Shown here: positions 34,028 through 37,473 of the stretch, one piece after another
How the letters are laid out: each line of letters starts with the position of its first letter
Position numbering within the stretch: the first letter of the stretch is position 1
Source: Candidatus Polarisedimenticolaceae bacterium
GTDB lineage: Bacteria > Acidobacteriota > Polarisedimenticolia > Polarisedimenticolales > DASRJG01
Length of the DNA: 37,473 nucleotides
Reading direction: 5' to 3'
Assembly: GCA_036376135.1 (NCBI GenBank)
Contig: DASVAW010000114.1
Span: 1-37,473 of the forward strand
Position numbers and translations under genes: made by a program
The notes under the pieces: model-generated
What the model was told of the DNA's origin: nothing
What the model saw: the letters and a program-made list of their open reading frames with translations, nothing else
The model's database searches: none

Positions 34028-34342
34028 TCAGGGCTTCTGGCGCGCTTCGAGGACGTAGACGAACAACTTCCGGCACGCGTCGAGGCGCTTGCCGTAGACC
34101 TTGCGCTCGGTCTCGGAGAGCTTGTCGATCGTCGGCTTGAGGTCGTCGCTGCGCTTCACGAGCGCCTTGAGGTCCTGGTCGGAGAGTCCGCTCGCCTCCT
34201 GCGTCTTCGCGCAGATGTCCGCGAACTCCTCCTTCCAGTCCTTCGGTCTGGGCCTGGACTCCGACGCCGTCGGCGCGGGCGGCGGCGCCGCGCCGTCCGC
34301 CGCGAGCGAGAAAGCCGCGAGGAGCACGAGGGAGGCGGTCAT
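34028..34342 (-). CDS. Small exported helical protein between two cytochromes
   Basis: This 104-residue protein has a signal peptide (MTASLVLLAAFSLAADG), an Ala/Pro linker, and a charged helical mature part with two cysteines (DICAKTQ and LDACRKLF). I recognise no family. It overlaps the upstream cytochrome gene as ATGA and stops 4 bp before the next cytochrome. The conserved position suggests a partner or maturation role for the cytochromes, but nothing in the sequence shows this directly. Confidence 0.72.
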   Translation of the reverse strand: MTASLVLLAAFSLAADGAAPPPAPTASESRPRPKDWKEEFADICAKTQEASGLSDQDLKALVKRSDDLKPTIDKLSETERKVYGKRLDACRKLFVYVLEARQKP

Positions 34343-35148
34343 GGCGCCTGGGGCTTCACGTGGCAGCGCTGGCAGTCCTGGAGGGGGAACGCCACCGTCA
34401 CGTGACAGGCACCGCAGAACTTCCCGTCGAAGATCTCCCCCATCGTGTACTTCGTCGCTCCCTTCTTCACCGCGCCGAAGATGTCGGGGTGGCACAGCTC
34501 GCAGCCGTTCCAGACGGTGTGCTTCGCGTGGGAGAAGATGATGTCGGGCATCCCCCGCTGCTCGGGGGTGAGATCGAAGTCCTTCTGGGCGGCGAGGGTC
34601 GCCCGCGGCACCGACACGCCCGCGAGCACGTCGACGGGCGTCACCTTGCCGTCGGCCTCGGCCTTCTCCCAGTCCACGCCGTTGCCGAACCGCCCCTTCG
34701 GGAACCCCCGCGTGAAGGTCGCGAAATCGTAGGCACGCGCCACGTTCTTCCCGAGGGAGTGGCACCGCAGGCAGCTCGACTTCGGCGCGCGCGCGTCGCT
34801 CGCGTTGCACGACTCGAAGACCTTGTCGCCCCCGTCCGTCGTCTTCCCGTTGTGGCAGGCGCCGCAGTAGAACCCCGCGGCGTTGTCGGCGGCGGTGATC
34901 CCGGTCCCCCCCGGCGACATCGCGAAGCCGACGTCCACGTGGCACAGCCGGCACGTGAACTTCGCGCGGTGCAGCCAGTGGTCGAATACGACCGGCGCGA
35001 GACCGGCCTTCTCGGAGGCGTTGTTCAGGACGACGCGCCCGAACTCGTGCGGGAGCGGCCGGCGCTTCTTTCCCGCGCCCTGCTCGGCGCCGGCGGCGAG
35101 GGTGGCGAGTGCGAGGACGAGGATCCAGGCGAAACGTGGATGGTTCAC
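34339..35148 (-). CDS. Hexahaem cytochrome c (two triheme units), paralogue
   Basis: This 269-residue exported protein has six CX2CH sites (CRLCH, CGACH, CLRCH, CELCH, CGACH, CQRCH) in two triheme units. It starts with GTG; AGGGGG lies just upstream. The signal peptide is RFAWILVLALATLAAGA. FDHWLHRAKFTCRLCHVDVG is nearly the same as in the downstream paralogue, and there is one extra cysteine (ESCNAS). It is the first gene after the DtxR-type regulator on the same strand. Possible roles are periplasmic or outer-surface electron transfer, as for other c7-type triheme proteins. Confidence 0.92.
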   Translation of the reverse strand: MNHPRFAWILVLALATLAAGAEQGAGKKRRPLPHEFGRVVLNNASEKAGLAPVVFDHWLHRAKFTCRLCHVDVGFAMSPGGTGITAADNAAGFYCGACHNGKTTDGGDKVFESCNASDARAPKSSCLRCHSLGKNVARAYDFATFTRGFPKGRFGNGVDWEKAEADGKVTPVDVLAGVSVPRATLAAQKDFDLTPEQRGMPDIIFSHAKHTVWNGCELCHPDIFGAVKKGATKYTMGEIFDGKFCGACHVTVAFPLQDCQRCHVKPQAP

Positions 35149-35187
35149 ACGGCCCCCTGTCGGATGTGGAGGCCGACTGTAGCGGCG

Positions 35188-35204
35188 GGAGGGCGACCCC
35201 CTCC
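35188..35204 (-). terminator. Possible hairpin after the DtxR-family gene
   Basis: GGAGGG and CCCTCC pair around a 5-nt loop between the regulator stop and the first cytochrome. No T-run follows in either direction, so it is at best a weak attenuator. It lies 10 bp beyond the regulator's TGA. Confidence 0.25.
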
Positions 35205-35214
35205 GTGAGATCGG

Positions 35215-35712
35215 TCAAGCCGGCGTCGAGTGTCTCGGCGATGCCGCCAGGCACGTCGACGCGGCCTCACAATCCTCGCATCCGTGTTCTGCGGGGGTGC
35301 GGGCGTCGTCGGGGATGACGAGGCGGCCGGACCGAACGCGCTCGAGGAGCGCGATCATCCGCTTGACGGTCGCCGGGCTCGCGCCGTGCTCCATCATGCA
35401 GGCGTCCGCGGCCGCCGTGTCGGGATCGACGCCGAAGACCTCGACGAGGACGTCGCGAAGGGTGTCGTAGCTGCGGAGCAGGCACTCGGCGACGGCGACC
35501 CCCGCCGGGGTCAACGACACGACGCCGTAGGGCTCGTGATCGACCAGGTCGAGGTCCTTCAGCTTCTTGAGGACTCCGGAGACGGTCGCCGGGCTCACCC
35601 CGAGCGCCTCGGCAAGGTCCCGGGACTTCGCGACCTGGTGACGCCCGCGCACCTCGTAGAGCGTCTTCAGGTACATCTCGTGGGTCGAGGAGATCGGTTT
35701 TTCCCGGTGCAT
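35215..35712 (-). CDS. DtxR-family metal-dependent repressor (DtxR-type metal site)
   Basis: This 165-residue protein has an N-terminal winged helix (THEMYLKTLYEV, then VAKSRDLAEALGVSPATVSGVL) and a dimerisation domain, without the SH3 domain of DtxR. By eye its primary metal site is M13, C105, E108 and H109, matching DtxR M10, C102, E105 and H106 at a constant offset of 3. The Asp of MntR (D8) is absent, so iron sensing seems more likely than manganese. The ancillary-site residues of DtxR (H79, E83, H98) are not kept. The tail carries HGCEDCEAASTC, a possible extra metal or redox site. DtxR-type operator-like repeats lie upstream. The ATG lacks a ribosome site. Confidence 0.85.
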   Translation of the reverse strand: MHREKPISSTHEMYLKTLYEVRGRHQVAKSRDLAEALGVSPATVSGVLKKLKDLDLVDHEPYGVVSLTPAGVAVAECLLRSYDTLRDVLVEVFGVDPDTAAADACMMEHGASPATVKRMIALLERVRSGRLVIPDDARTPAEHGCEDCEAASTCLAASPRHSTPA

Positions 35713-35720
35713 GCAGGGTC

Positions 35721-35749
35721 ATGCTACGCCATGAGTTACGCGAAGCCAA
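35721..35749 (-). promoter_or_regulatory. Candidate promoter of the DtxR-family gene
   Basis: TTGGCT (minus strand, 35749-35744) and TAGCAT (35726-35721) are spaced by 17 bp, each matching 4 of 6 consensus bases. The -10 hexamer ends 8 nt before the ATG at 35712, consistent with a leaderless transcript. The DtxR-type repeat lies just upstream of the -35 box. An alternative promoter, TTGACC (35780-35775) and TAACTT (35758-35753) with a 16-bp spacer, has the repeat inside it. Confidence 0.4.
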
Positions 35750-35755
35750 ACAAAG

Positions 35756-35769
35756 TTAGGCAGCCCTAA
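35756..35769. promoter_or_regulatory. DtxR-type operator TTAGG-N4-CCTAA
   Basis: A perfect inverted repeat of 5-bp arms around 4 bp (TTAGG CAGC CCTAA) lies between the regulator and the outer-membrane protein gene. It matches the core half-sites of known iron-dependent repressor boxes. One candidate promoter of the regulator surrounds it, suggesting autoregulation. Confidence 0.65.
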
Positions 35770-35790
35770 ACATAGGTCAATCCGGCTATT

Positions 35791-35804
35791 TTCGGTGCAC
35801 CGAA
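35791..35804. promoter_or_regulatory. Second operator-like palindrome TTCGG-N4-CCGAA
   Basis: TTCGGTGCACCGAA is a perfect 14-bp palindrome with the same 5-4-5 layout as the DtxR-type site, its centre 35 bp away. It lies 39 bp upstream of the outer-membrane protein start, where it could overlap the promoter. It may be a second site for the same regulator or for another dimer. Confidence 0.5.
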
Positions 35805-35843
35805 CATTGGCTACGTTCCTCGCGGATCGGACGCGGAGGAACG

Positions 35844-36932
35844 ATGACCGCCCTCGCCAGCCTGGCCTTGATCGCGCTCACCTCGACGCACGCGGCCGCA
35901 CAGGAGCGGAGCACCATGGACGCCGGCCTCGACGTCGCGCTCCGTCTCGAGGGTGCGTCCGGGCCCCCGGAGCGTCGCGCCCTGACACGGATCCGCCCGA
36001 CGCTGACGATCCGCCCGGCGGACGGCTGGACGCTCGTGGCGCAGGGACAGCTGTACGGGGCTTCGGAGTCCGACACCCCGCGCAGCGCCGACCTCTATCA
36101 GGGGTTCGCGCAGCTCGCGCGGGAGCGCTTCGAGCTCCGGCTCGGCCGACAGGAGCTCGTCCTCGGCAGCGGCTTCCTCCTCGGCGCCGACGAGCGCTTC
36201 GACGGCGCCGCGTACGACGCGATCCACGCGATCGTCCGGCCCCGCCCGGGACTCGCCGTCGCGGCGTTTTGCGGCCGCTCGGTCTCGGCGCTCTCCCCGG
36301 AGCCGGGCGGGATCGTGGCGGGTGTCGTCGTCGGCGTCGCACGTGAGGGCAAGGGCGTCGAGGCGTATGCCATCGACGACGGCGGGGCCGCGACGAGCCT
36401 CGGGGCCCGTGCGGTCGCGCGGCGCGGCGCGCTCGCCGTCGAGGTCGAGCCGGTCTTCCAGTCCGGCGGGGCGTGGGGCGGCCACGTCGAGCTCACCTAC
36501 GCGCTGGAGCGCGGTGCCTTCCGCCCGCGCCTCACCCTGGGGCACGCCGTCGCGAGCCCGGCGTTCCTGCACCCCCGCCACGACACCTCACAGGTCGGCG
36601 ACATGGGAGTGATCCCCGACCTCTCCGGCTTCGCCGCGGGAGCGTCCGTCGCCAGGGGGCTTCGCGCCACCTCGCTCGCCGCGGAGATCCCGCTGGGATC
36701 GAGGGCCGGCTTGTCGCTCACCCTTCGTCGCTTCGGCGCCGCGGAGGTGACGGGAGCGTCGTCGCGCGACGTCGGCCGCGAGATCGACGCTGTGGCCACG
36801 GTGCGCCTGTCCGACGCGCTCGAAGTGGCGGTGAGCGTCGACCGGTTCGACGGAGGCGACTTCCAGCGTGAGGCGACCGGCGAGGGCCTGCGCGTTCGGT
36901 ACGGGTTCGCGGCGCTGCGCTGCCGCTTCTAG
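35844..36932 (+). CDS. Probable outer-membrane porin-like protein
   Basis: This is a 362-residue exported protein. The signal peptide is TALASLALIALTSTHAAAQ. The mature part alternates beta strands (RLGRQELVLGSGFLLGADERFDG resembles the alginate-export porin family) and ends in RCRF, a terminal phenylalanine typical of barrels. GGAGGAACG lies just before the ATG. It is transcribed divergently from the DtxR-type regulator with two operator-like repeats between them, so metal-dependent expression is likely. A role in metal or metal-chelate uptake is inferred only from this. Its TAG shares CTAG with the convergent TerB-like gene. Confidence 0.72.
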   Translation: MTALASLALIALTSTHAAAQERSTMDAGLDVALRLEGASGPPERRALTRIRPTLTIRPADGWTLVAQGQLYGASESDTPRSADLYQGFAQLARERFELRLGRQELVLGSGFLLGADERFDGAAYDAIHAIVRPRPGLAVAAFCGRSVSALSPEPGGIVAGVVVGVAREGKGVEAYAIDDGGAATSLGARAVARRGALAVEVEPVFQSGGAWGGHVELTYALERGAFRPRLTLGHAVASPAFLHPRHDTSQVGDMGVIPDLSGFAAGASVARGLRATSLAAEIPLGSRAGLSLTLRRFGAAEVTGASSRDVGREIDAVATVRLSDALEVAVSVDRFDGGDFQREATGEGLRVRYGFAALRCRF

Positions 36933-37453
36933 CCGCCGTTCTGCAGCGTCGCCAGGCGATCGCGGTAGGCACCTTTCACCGCGACGTACTCCGCGTGGTC
37001 GAGCATCAGCTCCGAGGCGATCTTCCCGATCGTGCCTTCCTCGGCCGACGAGATCACGTGGTCCGCCGCGGAGACCGCGAACAGGCAGTGCAGCAGCCCG
37101 ATCCGCTGCTCGACCGACGCGATCTCCCGGAACTCCCGGGTGACCAGGAAGTTCTCGACGCCGCCGAAGAGCAGGCTCTGGGTCTTGGCCATCTGCACGA
37201 CCATGACCGCCTGCTCCTCCGGGAGCGCCCCTTTCTCCATGACGATCCGCTCCATCGTCCGCGTCTCGTCCTCGCTGACCTTCAGATCGGCGGACGCCAC
37301 GCGGGTGAGAAGGTAGGCGAACGCCGCGAGGTAACGCGCGCGCTCGGGGTCGAGCCGGTCGAGCGACGCCGCGATCCGGCGCACGGTCTCGGTGTCCCCC
37401 GCCGCGGTCGCGGGCGCCTTCGCGCGGATGCCCAGCGTGTCGAGGATTCCCAT
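36929..37453 (-). CDS. TerB-like protein
   Basis: This 174-residue, mostly helical protein fits the TerB/TerB-like fold. LAAFAYLLTRVASADLKVSEDE is the acidic metal-binding-type stretch after the first helix, and LLHCLFAVSAADHVISSAEE is its internal repeat. TerB-like proteins bind divalent metals and occur in tellurite-resistance and membrane stress contexts. GGAGG lies just upstream of the ATG. There are no ter operon partners in the window, so tellurite resistance is not implied. Confidence 0.72.
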   Translation of the reverse strand: MGILDTLGIRAKAPATAAGDTETVRRIAASLDRLDPERARYLAAFAYLLTRVASADLKVSEDETRTMERIVMEKGALPEEQAVMVVQMAKTQSLLFGGVENFLVTREFREIASVEQRIGLLHCLFAVSAADHVISSAEEGTIGKIASELMLDHAEYVAVKGAYRDRLATLQNGG

Positions 37454-37473
37454 CGCGACCTCCGGGGTCAGTA

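Noticed and set aside
1-37473. tRNA, rRNA, insertion sequences, CRISPR arrays, prophage or integration sites
   Set aside because: No cloverleaf, transposase, direct-repeat array or attachment-type duplication was found by eye.

Overview
The window is about 37 kb of very GC-rich, densely packed bacterial DNA. It has about 30 protein-coding genes, no RNA genes, no insertion sequences and no CRISPR array. The gene content suggests a Gram-negative bacterium: TonB, TolC and RND components, outer-membrane barrels, c-type cytochromes and Lgt. An ECF sigma factor next to a Ser/Thr kinase-TPR protein, a DUF1800/DUF1501 pair and a membrane-spermidine synthase fusion are all common in Acidobacteriota and related soil or sediment lineages. 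I favour an acidobacterium, but this is inference from gene content, not phylogeny.

Layout. (1) 1-8.3 kb: a class V aminotransferase (cut by the left edge) coupled to an RlmA-like methyltransferase, two SDR oxidoreductases, a FAAL-ACP-thioester reductase megaprotein, a PAP2-type membrane enzyme, a divergent Lgt and a small membrane protein. (2) 8.4-16.4 kb: a small exported protein, then a six-gene minus-strand operon of DUF1800, Tat-exported DUF1501, an outer-membrane barrel, a haem-type lipoprotein, TonB and an M48 peptidase, joined by stop/start overlaps or gaps of about 10 bp. (3) 16.4-24 kb: a small protein with a poly-glycine tail behind a leader that can hide its ribosome site, a GST, a DoxX protein, a membrane-spermidine synthase fusion, a thioredoxin-like gene interrupted by an in-frame UGA, an MddA-like methyltransferase and a DUF4395 protein. 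(4) 24-35.7 kb: a long co-directional minus-strand array of DtxR regulator, two hexahaem cytochromes around a small exported protein, TolC/adaptor/RND efflux, ECF sigma and Ser/Thr kinase. (5) 35.7-37.5 kb: a divergent outer-membrane protein with DtxR-type operators, and a TerB-like protein.

The most notable observation is at 20834-22651 on the minus strand. Two open reading frames in the same frame are separated by one TGA. It falls exactly where a thioredoxin fold carries its active-site cysteine: strand 1 ends just before the codon, and the rest of the fold follows. A 6-bp hairpin with a tetraloop beginning AG starts 12 nt after the TGA, as expected of a bacterial SECIS element. I read this as a probable selenoprotein with a UxxS motif, fused to an N-terminal helical domain and a C-terminal TlpA-like CPPC thioredoxin domain.

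Regulation visible in the sequence includes two DtxR-type inverted repeats (5-4-5) between the regulator and the outer-membrane gene, several -10 hexamers 6-9 nt upstream of start codons that lack a ribosome site (probable leaderless transcripts), and three convergent gene pairs whose stop codons share a 4-bp overlap.
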